Positions 36,375 through 49,500 of a stretch of DNA of 64,000 nt are shown piece after piece. Within the stretch, counting starts at the first letter, position 1. Every line of letters starts with the position of its first letter. Source of the DNA: Antedon mediterranea (lineage: Eukaryota; Echinodermata; Crinoidea; Comatulida; Antedonidae); the NCBI RefSeq assembly GCF_964355755.1, contig NC_092674.1, forward strand, positions 27,888,001-27,952,000. Direction: 5' to 3'. The notes beneath the pieces are model-generated. The model was not told where the DNA came from. It searched no databases and was given only the letters and a program-made list of their open reading frames with translations. The position numbers and the translations under genes are program-made.

Positions 36375-37505
36375 GTAAGTCTTTGTAATGTTCTGATAAC
36401 ATTAACATTTTTGTAAAAGTAGTCCTATTTAATACAGGTGTAAGATCACTATAATAACTTGGAGAAATCAAGAGGATTGACTGTTTTATCGGCGTAGTAA
36501 GTGAGATGGCGTCAGATGACTGCCGGCTGAGCGAAGCAGTTTGGAAGGCTTGGCGCCCGGTAGCGGCATTAAGATTGAAATGCGGATCGAGAAGCCTACG
36601 AGGGCCTAGATGTGGGAGGTGTAAAAAACACTGTTAATGCTAACTGTGTAATAAAATACCTAGCCTAGGCCTAGTCTATGTGATACTGTATGTTTATTAA
36701 ATATAGGCCTAGGCTAGGACTAAATAGAAAATAATAATAATATTTTTTAAAAAAACGGTCTTGTTGCTTCTTGAATCTTGTTGTTTACTTTCTAGGCCAG
36801 GCCTAGTTTTCATTGTCTGTTATTACTATTATGCATGCAAATTATCTATGGAATCTACACTTATACAAGGCCATATACCACCAATAAAATGACCTAGGCC
36901 TACACAGTAATAATAGCTAATAATAGGCCTAGATAGGCCGGATCGATCCAATAGGCCTAGGCCCCAGGCCTATAATAAAATAAAGAATAACATTGCATTA
37001 CTATAAAATTATATGTGATTAAATTAATGGTGGTTTGTGGTAGGCCTATTTCAAAATATTAAAAACAACTTTAAAATACTTTTATAATTTTTATCGACTA
37101 TCGTGAGTGTTAGTAAATTATTCCTTTTTTTGTGTTACGAAATAACTTCAATTGAATTAAGTGAACGTTCATCTGTTGTTAAATAAAATATTAAATAAAT
37201 TGTTTCAAATTGGCCTACTGTAAATGGTTTTCTAAGTTGTAGATCTTTTTCTGAGTGACCATCGCTTGAAATACTGTATAGTTTCCAGCTAATTACAAAA
37301 GTAATCTGAAAAAAAAACCAGTTATATTAAAAATATTAATCGTTTTCCATCAAACTTTATGTGACAATAAAATATTAAATGCCCATACTCAGTATATAGA
37401 AATGATGATGTCATACAGTATCACACTACCATATTTAGTTCAGTACTATAGCAATCTGGAAATACTAATTTGTTTTGTAAAAATAATTATTATATTTCAG
37501 GGATC

Positions 37506-40500
37506 ATGACTCGCACAAAGGGTCATAGATCAACGGCACGCATTGTCTATCCATCAGGAGTAAAGGAATTAACCTCTGACCTCTCCAAAGATGAACTTAT
37601 GAGACGACTAAAGGTAAATTAATGTTGAATAATGTTTATTTAGTAATAAAATGCAGGCTGACTCATTCATTGATAGAAAACTGTTATTGTTGATAAAAAG
37701 AAATCAATATTGTTGTTTTATTTTCTAGGCCCTTGCAAGGGCATTTCAAGATATGGAGCAGGAGGAGGAGACGGATCAGTACGAACCCCTAGCACTTCAT
37801 CTGGTGAATGACATGTTCTTTAAACATCCTAGTAAAGATGTGCGACTTCTTGTGGCATGTTGTCTAGCTGACATTTTCAGAATATTTGCACCGGAAGCAC
37901 CATACAAAACCATGGAAACTTTGAAGGTAACTTTTTGTGGTACAGTCTTGTGGTCAGCCCAGTTACCAGCTGTTCCTAGACTGGACTCTTTTTCTATACC
38001 CTTTGTAGGTTTTGCACAAGGTATGATAAAGTGATTTCTATGAGTCTTCCCATCCATGCTGCTGTTGTCTTCAAATTACTCCAGGAAGAACCATTTTTTT
38101 GATGTCTGTAGTTTCCTTTGTCAGCTGTTCGTAGACTGGCTTCTTTTCATCTTCCATTTATTTGTAGGATTTGGTTTGTACAAGGAATAATATAAATATT
38201 TGGAGGTGCTCTTTACCAAAAGGTCTCACAGTAATACTCAAATCAATATAGGTGTAATTATTTAAAATATTTTTGTAGAAATTCTAGGGGGTGAGGGAGC
38301 ATACAATTGTTTGTAAGGTCTTTTATTTGTCCATGGCAATCCTTAAATTACTGTCAGAAATATTGCAGGGAAAAATTTCGCCAGTATCGCATCGCAAATC
38401 GCGACACAAAATAAAACAATTGCTACGCAATTACCGAAACGGATCGCATGTTTTCGCGATACAACAATGTCCAATAATATGAACAACGGCTAGCTAATAA
38501 GCCTAGGCCAGGTTTTAGGCCTAGGTAACTAGTGTGCGGCCGTAGTCTAGTCTAGACATCGCAGGCTCTTCTGAAGCCTCCGAATTTTAGTCAAGAACCG
38601 TCACTTACGTTGTTTTGTTTATTTCATCAAAAATTAGTAGGCCTAGGCTAGAGATATAATTATTTTTTGTAAAGATCGAAGACCTAGGCTAGGCCTACAT
38701 CGTTATGTTTTTACTTTTCAATAATTGAGGGCAGCAAAATGCATGCCGTGTGCAAATTGCTTGGGCGAATTGTGACAACACACGATTCCTGCTCGTGATG
38801 AATGTTTGGTATGAGGTTTGCATTCGCTGGCTTGTCAAACGCGTGTGTGCAAGCGCAGGTCATTCAAACTGATACAAAAGGTAATTGCCTTATGTTTCGT
38901 GACGTTTACAAGCGTTTGTATAGTAAAATAAATGTTATTAAACATCAATTAATTTTTTAAACTTTATTACTGAAGAGAAAAATAAAGAAATAAATAAGCA
39001 TACGTCTATTTTGTGTTTATTTGTATTGTTTAGTTTAATACCTACCCTTTGCCATAATACATGAAACCAACAACATACATTCTGTTTTTCTGTGACACTA
39101 CTCTCTTCTTGTGGTTCTGTTGTTATCTCAACATGGATAAATTAAAAATTAAGAAATCTGTTCGTTTCGTAACTGCTCAGAAGTGGCAGAAAGAAACCGA
39201 ATTTAGAGCGTGGCTTAAGCTGGAAAGTAATACGAATGGTGAGTACCTTGACAAGATGTGGTGCTCAGTCTGTGCTTTGCACGTCAATAAAATAAATAAA
39301 TACAGAAACTATAGTCCGGCATTTGTAGACGGCATAAGCGATCAAAGCGCACTAAAACGGGACCAGGTTACCAAACATTCCAGGTCTGAACAACATCAAA
39401 GAGCCATGAATATGGACAGTAATCCATTTAGCCGTGCCCAACTGTACACTCAAACTAAAATTGGAAAGTCGATGGCCAAAGGTGAAACGGAGGAACGAGA
39501 AAAGGTACAAAAACTCATGGACATTTGTTACATGATGGCGTTGGAAGAGATTCCGTTCAGTAAGTTTCCTCGTATTGCCCAGCTGGAAATACGACACAAA
39601 GTGCCACTGGGTCAAACATACTTAACAGAGCCTAAGTGTAGGGAATTCTCCGAAATAATTGGAGAGGTAATCGAGAATGAAACCCTTAATAAAATCAAAG
39701 AAGCAAAGTATATTTCTATTTTATCAGACGGCTCTACCGATGTGTCAAACCTAGAAAAAGAGCTAGTATATGTCACTTTCGCTACAAATGCTGAAGTATC
39801 AACCAAGTTGTTATCAATTAGAAATATTAAATATGCTCATGCCGAAGGTTTGACAGAGCTCCTGCTAGATGTAATGAAGTGTGCTGGCATAGACCCCAAA
39901 AAGCAACTTGTGGGCTACTGTGCCGATGGAGCCAGTGTTAATATGGGGCGTGTCAACGGCGTCGCAGCTCGTCTCAAACAGGACGTTCCAGTACCTTGGA
40001 TGGTTGTAATCCATTGTGCAAGTCACAGGTTGGAGCTTGCCATTAAGGATGCCTTTAAAGGTGTCTCGGGTATCGACATGGTAATTGATATGCTGCAATC
40101 AATTTATTACCTATATGAAAAAAGCAGCAAGCGACTCAGAGAACTGAGAGTTATTGGAGAGGTAATGGAGGAAGCCGTCTTAAAACCATGCAAGGCTAAC
40201 GGCACAAGATGGATTCAACACAAAGCAAGGGCCTGCTCGGCACTTATACAGAATTATCAAGCTATTGTTGCCCACTTGGAGGCCCAGGGAGCAGACAACT
40301 TTGATGTTCCAGCTGCCGAAAAAACCCGTCTAAAAGGATACCTGAAGATTCTTAAAAGCCTGAAGTTTGTCTTCCACCTTCTATACATGAATATTGTGCT
40401 TGTGCCATTATCACACGTTTGCCGTAACTTCCAAAAAGGCAGCATCGATTTGTTACAGGCCACATCATGTTTGGAACAGCTATCCACAACGCTTAATCAT

Positions 40501-43500
40501 ATTGTCAATGACAGTACTGAAAACATCGCTACCATGGGTCCACTTGGTGACCTAATCGTACGGGCGGACGCTGATCCTGGTAATGCAACATACAAGCTTG
40601 TCCGACTTTCCAATGGCTCACCCGCAGTTGTCACGGCCTTCAAAAATCAAATGGTCGTAATTGCCGAAAAAATAATGGAGTGCATGTCCATTCGATTCAG
40701 AGACATTGAACATGACAACAAAATCAAATGCCTCAAATTGCTTGACTGCACGCTGTGGCCCAAAGACAAAGACCAGCTATCTAGTTACGGTATTGATATC
40801 CTGGACACATTCATTGACGAGTTCGCTGATCTATTATCTGCAAATCAGGTAAACACTGACAACTTGCAAATTGAATGGGCTAATTTCAAGCACTTCTGGT
40901 TGGAAAATCTTGCTCATCTGCCCAGATCAGATTTGTGGAACACCGTGACCAAGCATTATGCTGACGTATACCCTAATTTGATTCATGTCATCAATGTGTA
41001 AATAGTCTTCCCAGGTATAGTTGGCCTTATTATTACTGTTATTTCACAGACCGATATACTAAAGTAGTAATATTAAGGCATTCCTAATATCTTCCAAAAG
41101 GTAAGGGTTTTTTTTGCTGTTTTTCAGTTTCGAATGCTGTAGTCGAACGTGGATTTTCTGCTATGGGTCGCGTGAAAACTGACCACAGAAACCGTTTAGG
41201 AGAGAAGACCTTGGAGCAGCTGATGCGAATCAATTTAGAGGGAGACAAGCTTGAACACTTTAACCCCACACTCGCAACAGATCGATTTTTTTCTTCTGTG
41301 CGATACCCAAACCGCCAACCCTATGGAAAGCGCACAATGGATGACCCTGAAGGCGATGATATTGTTACAGCCAAACATGCCAAATAAACTTGAATACTGA
41401 TCAGATGATGTTAATTTAATAGTTAACATCCATATGTTGTGTTAAATTTTCTGTTGAATTATGATGATCAATAAAAACATTGAGTATTGTTTCTTGATTT
41501 AATAGTTAATTTTTGTTTATTTAAAACACATTTATTTGAATCAAAACCTCCACGACGGACGTAACAACGGTAAAATTTAGATTTTAAAAGTCGGAACATT
41601 TAAGACGATCCATCCAGTAAAACTTATCGTAAGGGCACTTCTGTTGAACATTATAAATTAAGACGATCCCCAACCCATTCGTTCCTTCATCATGGGGCAT
41701 GCATCACCTTTCACGCGATACGGTAAATAATGCTGTGCGCCGAAGCGTAACCAACAGAAATAACATATAGCATCGTGAGCACACCTGCATTTTCCGAGGA
41801 AGCAAGTTACTTAAATAAACATATTTAACTCCAATCCATAACGAAATGTTGTAGTATGAACATACATTTTGCACATATTATGTATGGTATGTATGTTCAA
41901 CCTTGTAATAAAAGCAAAAATATGTGTTGGTTTCGACCAATGCTGTATTGTGAGTTAGGCTAGTTGGATGCATACCAATGCATGATACAGCAGTAGTACA
42001 GGTAGTCGGGGTACCTTGACGCACCACACACATTTCATTTAAGCTTAGTCCAGGAAGAATGTTAGGCCTACTGGTATACTGCTGGCCTGCACATCGGATA
42101 ATGCGCGACGTTTTTAACTTCGAATTTTTTAAGTAATTACCAAATTGGTATATAAAATACAATAGAAAAGATGGTTACTTTTAAAAGTATAAAACACTAA
42201 AATGTGTTTTTGTTAACTTACTACATACACAAAAAAATTGCTACACAAATTGATTAAATTGCTAATCAATTTTCAAATTGATTAGCAATTATTGCTATTC
42301 AAAATTTTTCCACGAAATTTTTCCCTGTATTGCTAAAATTTATAAAATCTATCTTTTCAGTGTATCTTTCGTTTCATTACGAAGCAGTTTTGGGGTCTCG
42401 AAAATGTTGAAAGTTCGTCATGGAAGCGCAATTTCTATCTTTTAGAGAACGTCGCAATGGTTAAATCGTACAACATATGCATGGAACTACCGGATTCTAA
42501 CGAAATATTTGTAGAATTGTTTAATGTGTTTTTTACAATAATAAGGTAAGATCTACTGTGAAGCTCTGTATACACTATCAACTAGTTGTACCAAATATGG
42601 TACTGATATGCCCAAAAATGGTACTAATATGCCCAAATATGGTACTGATATTTCATCATCATGTCCATATATGGGCACATCACATTTTATTGTCGGGTAA
42701 AGTTTGATAGTGTAGTCAAGGCTTTAGAATTTGTTAAAAACTGTTTCTAGTATATGAATAATTAGTGTTGGTGGTATTTAATTGAATTTGTCAGTATTTT
42801 AATGGTAGAGTAGTGTAAGCTTACTATTCAAAATGACCAGGTTCAAGCAACTTCATGTCCTCTTAATAAACAATTTAATTTTGTTTAAGGAACAACTTTT
42901 TCACCCATTTAATTCAAAATTATTTTCAGTGACAACCACGCTTCAAAGGTCCGTACATTTATGCTGGATATCATGTGTCCTCTGATAAGCGAAAATGATG
43001 CAGTAGCCTCCGAGTTATTGGAGCGAATCTTGGTCAATTTGCTAGACTCGAAGAAAATTGAAAACCCAAGTGCTTTCATTCTAGCAAGGGACCTGATTAA
43101 AAGGACCGCTTCCAGTATTGAACCATCCATCCAAGTAGTAAGTACACTAATCCTAAAGTTCTGTCTGCACTATCGAACAAGTTTGACAAAAAAAAGTGTG
43201 ATGTGTCCAAATATGGTAGTGACATGCTTAAATACGATTGTGATAAGACATGTCCATATGGGCACATCACATTTTTTATCACATAAAGTTTGATAGTGTA
43301 GACAGAGCTTTACACAAGAATTGTCAATGCAATCCCTACAAACAAGTAAACTACTACTACTGCATTCTTCTCCTCTAAAGCTCTGTCTACACCATCAAAC
43401 TGTATGCGACAACAAAATGTGGAGTCATATCACTACCACATTTGGGTATATCAATACCATATTTGGGCACATCACAATTTTGATACGGGTTAAGGGTAAC

Positions 43501-46500
43501 GTCATATCCTTCCTGCCATTTTAGGCTCTCTCTTCTATCCATGACTGTTGCTCTGTGTGTGTGAACTAGAACTGTTCCCCGTACTTGTCTAGAAAGATAC
43601 GCTTTCACACAAGCAATTGTGTGTACATTGGATCTATAGCTGGTAGTCCTTGCCCAAGATGACTTGGTCTATGACCAGAACATGGAGTGAGTGAGCTGAT
43701 AACCCATGCCAGAGTATTGTGGCTCCACTGTCTAAACCGTTTAATTTCTTCACTATATTCTATAGCCAGGTCTATTTGTAGTGAATCATTGTGACCATGC
43801 TGAGTTACTAACAGTAATTATAAATTGTATCTCTTTTTTTTATTTATAGTTATTCAATAGCATATTAATTCTTGGCAAGAAAGATAAAACTGAGCTTGGC
43901 CCGTACATGTACGAACTCATCTATCAGCTTAACCAGGTTTCAAGTAATATACTTCTGTCTGTTCTACCTCAGCTAGAACTTAAGCTAAAAGTAAGTATGT
44001 TTGCTTGAAATTAGTGAACTATGTTTTGTTTGTTTTGTATTATTTATTTATGCTGGGTAACCTCTTCAGTTAAAGACTGGTCTCCCAGAGGGCCCAGTTA
44101 TGATCAGTAGCTTTTACAGTAGATTACAGACTGAATGACCTTTGAACTCTTGTTACAGAGCAATGATGAACGAGAGAGATTGAGCGTTACTAAACTTCTT
44201 GGCAAAATGTTCTCTGATAAGGATTCAGATCTAGCTACTCAACACAAACCACTGTGGAACTGCTTTTTAGGAAGGTGGGTAATAAAATAAATGAAATATT
44301 TAAAAATGTCAAAAATATAAGATTTCCTTTAAGTAGTAATCGTATTATGACGTTGCACGTTGAAACACTGGTTCTTGTCAGATCACCGAAGTTGAGCAAC
44401 GTTGGGCCCGGTTAGAGCTGGGATGGGAGACCATATGAGAATATGCAGGCCTTGAGTGCGATCACTCACCTAACACACTCCTAAAATCTCCTTGAGGAGT
44501 GCGATTTACAGCACGCTCAAATTTGGTAAACTTCTACACGCTAAAATACAAACAAAATACAAACAACACACCTACAGCGCCCCTACAGGTATTGAGGAGT
44601 GCAATTTGTAGCACACCTACAATTTTCAAAAGACAAGCCTGCTGTTTATATAAAGCTGGGGTCCCATCAGGCAAATCAGTCCCTGGATCTAATATCTTCT
44701 GCTTAATGCCTTTCCTCTGGGCAAGGTAGGCCCTTGATCAATGATAAACAATCATTCTGACTATATCTTATTTTGTAGATTTGGAGACATCAATATAAAC
44801 GTTAGACTTCAATGCGTTCGTTTTGCTAGTCAGTTTATATTGTATCATCCGTATCTTGTTCAAGATTTAACCGGTAAGTACAATTTGAATAATTCTGACA
44901 CTACCATGATATGACTTACTTACTGGGGTAAAGTCGAAAACGAAGCTTATTTGCTCATCTTCATTTCATTTAGCGTTTGGGCCAGACCCCTCTGTAATGT
45001 GTATGTTTATTGATGTTTATTCATTAGTCAGTTTTTAATTAACCTGTTCTGTTGTTATCACAGAAAAATTAAGTGAGCGTGCTCACGATGCTGAAGAGTC
45101 GGTGCGTCAAGCCGTGGTCGTTAGTATAATTACAGCTGCCAAGAAGGACATGACTAATGTGACCGATGACCTCTTTAATGTTGTTAGGGAAAGAACACTT
45201 GATAAAAAGGTAAACAAGTAAAAAAAAAATTCGCTTCAATACTTATATTGAATAAAATAATTTTCTTTTTTTGATTTACTCTGTATATAACCCCAGTCTA
45301 AAGCTCTGCCTACACTATCAAACTTTATGTGACACAAAAATGTCATGTGCCCATATATGGGCATGATGTCATATCACTACCATACTTGGAGGTATCACTA
45401 CCATATTTGGGCACATCACACTTTTAAAACAACATAGCTTGAACAAGAATTTACTTTAAAATGGCTAATTATATTTTATTTTGCTTATAGTGGTCAATAC
45501 GTAAAGATTCTATTCTGGGCCTAAGCCACGTCTACAAGAAATGGTATTACAGTACGGATTCTACTAATGCTGACAAGGTCAAGCTGGCTTGGATTAAGGA
45601 TAAAATATTGCACATGTACTACCAGACTAATATGGATGATAAGTATGTACTAATTGATGTTTTATGAGAGATAGCTCGGCAATTGCAGAATAAAACTGTT
45701 GCCGGAAATAAGTTAAATGCATTGTAGTCCGCCCTCTAGCCAATTTATATAGTCTCATTGTTCTAATGACATCCATTTGAACATGTTTTTTTTTTCAGGT
45801 TGTTGGTCGAAAGAATATTCACGGTATCACTTGCCCCGTACACTCTGGAAAACAAAGAGAGAATGAAACGAATGTTTGAACTTTACGCTACGGTTGATCA
45901 GCATTCTGTGAGAGCTATTAACGAATTATTGAAAAATCAATTCATGGTGCGCACTCATTTACAAGGGCTGTTGGAACTCTATGAACAAGAATCGGATGAG
46001 ATCAGAGCTAAAAAGATGTTTACAAAACTTATTGTTATAAGTAGTACGTAGCTAATTTGTGTTTGTAAAATAGAGATATAAAGTAGTAAATATAAATAAA
46101 AATAAATACATTATAAATAAATAAATACTAGAGTCAACTAGGCGATATTGAAATGAAAAACCACCATATACTGTATGTGTTGAAAAATATTCTGAATGGA
46201 CCAATGACATGTAGCCAAATTTGATGGTCCCTCTCGATAGTTTAATGCTTTTTGTTTTGTTTTTTCAGAGTGTTTACCAGACCCAACTAAAGCGCAAGAA
46301 CATTTAAAACGGTTACGTGAAGTCCTGGATACCGATCAGAGAATTAGGAAATTCTTGCAGATTATTGTCAGTCCAAGTGTTACCTGTAAGAGGGCGCAAC
46401 AGGCAGTGGTACGCATGATTTCGATTTTAATATTTAAATTGGAAATCCTAAATTGAGAATTGTCTCATAGGTTCCAAATTATAAATAATTACTTAAAGAT

Positions 46501-49500
46501 GTATTGTCCCTTGAAACACAAAAAATGAAAAAAAAAAATATTCTAAATTTAAATTGGCCATATCAAAGTAATATTAAAGTTATTCACTTTAAATCGAAAA
46601 TTCAAGCCAAAAACAACAGTTTACGTAATTAACAGGTAAATTAATTAGATTACATTTCGTCTGAGAAATCGTCGCAAGTGAAAGTAAACAAAGATTTCAA
46701 ACCATGAGTATGCATGATGCTAATTAGGATTGTTTACAACTTGTCACGGTTGAGAAGGTGTTTTCACACAGATCGCGAGGAAGTTTTATGATTATGCATA
46801 CAGAGTAGCCAAACAAGCGCATTGCATTATGGGATATGTTTTGATTGAAAACTTTGACTGGAAGTCAAAGTTATTTTTTGAACAAAAAAACATCTGTATT
46901 TCGGTTAAATTATTTTTTTTTTTGACTAATTTTTGGTGAAAGTTAAGAAATATTGTGATACTTAAAAATGACCCACTTTTTTTCGAAATTAAAAAAAAAA
47001 AATTTTTTTGGAATTAGTCAAAGGGACAATACACTACAACTATACATTGCAATTGGTAATTTGAGCAATAAGTTTCATGTTATTATTCTTGTTTGCAGAA
47101 AGAAATTATGAAGAAATTTGGTGACCCTGCCAACCCGTCGGCCATGTTTGAAACAGTTCAGAAGTTGCTTGAGCGTAGCGCGCCATTTACAATAGACAGC
47201 GAGGCTGTGAAATCACTCATCGAATATGTAGCGAAAGAGGCATCTGGCCAGGGGGATGAAATCAGTGGCGAGGCGGAAGAGGGCGCTCTTGTAAGAGGCC
47301 TACAGCTTTTACAAGTTAGTGGTTTGATTATTTTTATTTTTCTCGTTATTAAAAACACATCTAATAATCATATAATTTATTGAATTACAAGCTAAAGCTT
47401 GGTTCCCACTAGCGACAGAACCTACAAAAATGCATTTGCAATAATTGTGTTTTCCCCCGCCTGCTTGAAATCAAACCTGCGATGTTTGCAGCACTATTGC
47501 ATCATCGGTTCCCACTTGTGATTACGCAATAAAGCAACTTCAATACGTTGTTGCGTTCTAGTAGGAACCACACTTTAATAACCATAGCATCCTTTTTTCT
47601 TCAGACTCTTTCTGTGATATTCCCAGCCACATTCAAATCTGAAGAAACGTACAATATTTTGATCGAGTTGCTCGACAGCGTTGATGATATGGTGTCCAGC
47701 GCGGCACTACAGGTTCTTATCAACACTGGTGACGACTTGGAAGCGTCTTTTCCGAATTCAGCACAGTACGTTTTTCAAATTTTGTTATTAATTATTCTGT
47801 TAATTCAATTTATGACCAGTTACCTCCATAATTTCCAATAATTTAAACACTTATTTTTTCCATTAGAAAATTGATACCAGTACTTCAGACTAGAGCAAGA
47901 GAGGGCACCCCAGCTGAGGCCAAAAGGGCTGTTCTGTGCCTCAACAAAATACTGGCAGACAAAATAGGAGCTTTTAAAGTTTTATTTGAAGTAAGTAAGA
48001 AATGGTTGGAATACAATAGAGCCTCTTCTTTGCATCATCCCTATTCAGGTGGGAACACCCTATTATGGAGACATTTTGCAAACACACTATTATTGAGATA
48101 TTTTGCAAACACACTATTAAGGAGACACTGTGCTGTCTCCCAAAAGTGTCCCCCCTAGTAGGGGTTCTACTGTATTGCATGAAACTACTAAGAGAAATTT
48201 ATAGTTTTTTATAGTAATTTCAGTATAATTTATCTTTGTAAATTACCACTGTGTTGATCTAGACTTCCACTCATAAATAAATTTAGCTTTAAACAGGTAT
48301 AAACTTTAACCTTCTCCCCACTTGCCTCTGAGCCTGCAAAACATAAATTCATAATAATACAAATATGACACAGCATTTTCTTAAGCTCTGTCTACACTAT
48401 CAAAGTAGTTTGACAAAAAGAGTGTGATGTGCCCAAAAATGGTAGTGATATTACATCATCATGGCCATATATGGGCACATAAAATAAAATTTGATAGTGC
48501 AGACAGAGCTTTACTTATTTCTAAATACAGGATATGAAAGAGAAAGTAAGCCTTGACAATGATGATATCTTGACCACGCTGACAACGTTAGGCTTAATAG
48601 CCAAATGTACCCCTGAGCATTTCAGCAGCCCTATGAAGAACGTAGTGGCAGTGAATGTAGTGAAAGGCTTACTGATGTTAGATAGCACTGAGGGTACACA
48701 CAGCAAGGGTATATGGTGCCCAGATGATCAAGTGTGTTTGGAGACACAAGCTAAGGTAAGATCAACGATTCATCATACCATATTGAACTGTATTAGACGA
48801 TCTGTCTACACTATCAAACTTTATGTGAAAAAAAGTGTGATGTGCCCGTATATGGTAGTGATATGCCCAAATATGATACTGATATGCCCAAAATATGATA
48901 CTGATATGCCCAAAATATGATACTGATATGCCCAAATTTGGTACTGATATGCCCAAATATGATACTAATATGCCCAAATATGATACTAATATGATACTGA
49001 TATCATTGTGTACATTTATTTTTTGTCACATAAAATTTGAGAGTGTAGACGGAGCTTAACATAGATGTATTTATTTATTTGTCCAGCAAACAATGCAGAA
49101 CATTATAGAAAAATAAAGACATGAATAACTAAACTAAGCAAACAAAAACAAAATTAACTAGAGGGTACTCCGAGAGTACAAACCTCCGCCTACTGTAAAA
49201 TTCCCCTGCATAAAATGCCCCCTGAATATTTTTTTTTTTACATTTTTTTTTATTAGCTCTAAGTGTAAATATGTTAACTGCACACTACAAAGTTGTGGAT
49301 GACAGTGTGGTGTAATGGTTATGTATCCAGCCTCTCAGAGTTGAGATCGCTGGTTCAAGTCCCACTGAGGGTTTTTTTTTTTTTTTTTTTATCTTTGACC
49401 CTGACCCTTCAAAATTTAACCACAATTATATGATGTGTCATTGATCATTGTGGCTAAGTTTGGTGAGAATCGGATCAAAACTGTGGTCTCTAGGCAGTAA

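Noticed and set aside
39061-39132. Upstream start giving the hAT protein a hydrophobic leader
   Set aside because: A nuclear transposase should not have a secretion signal, and the ATG at 39,133 begins a basic segment typical of the family.
38366-42327. 8-bp target duplication for the hAT element
   Set aside because: The eight bases on each side differ (AAATATTG and TATTGCTA); only TATTG is shared next to the element ends.
44378-44455. Possible 5S rRNA gene
   Set aside because: The 5' third is missing and the match breaks before the normal 3' end, so it is the head of a SINE.
49303-49372. Possible tRNA gene
   Set aside because: A and B boxes are present but the acceptor stem does not pair, and the sequence runs into a SINE body.
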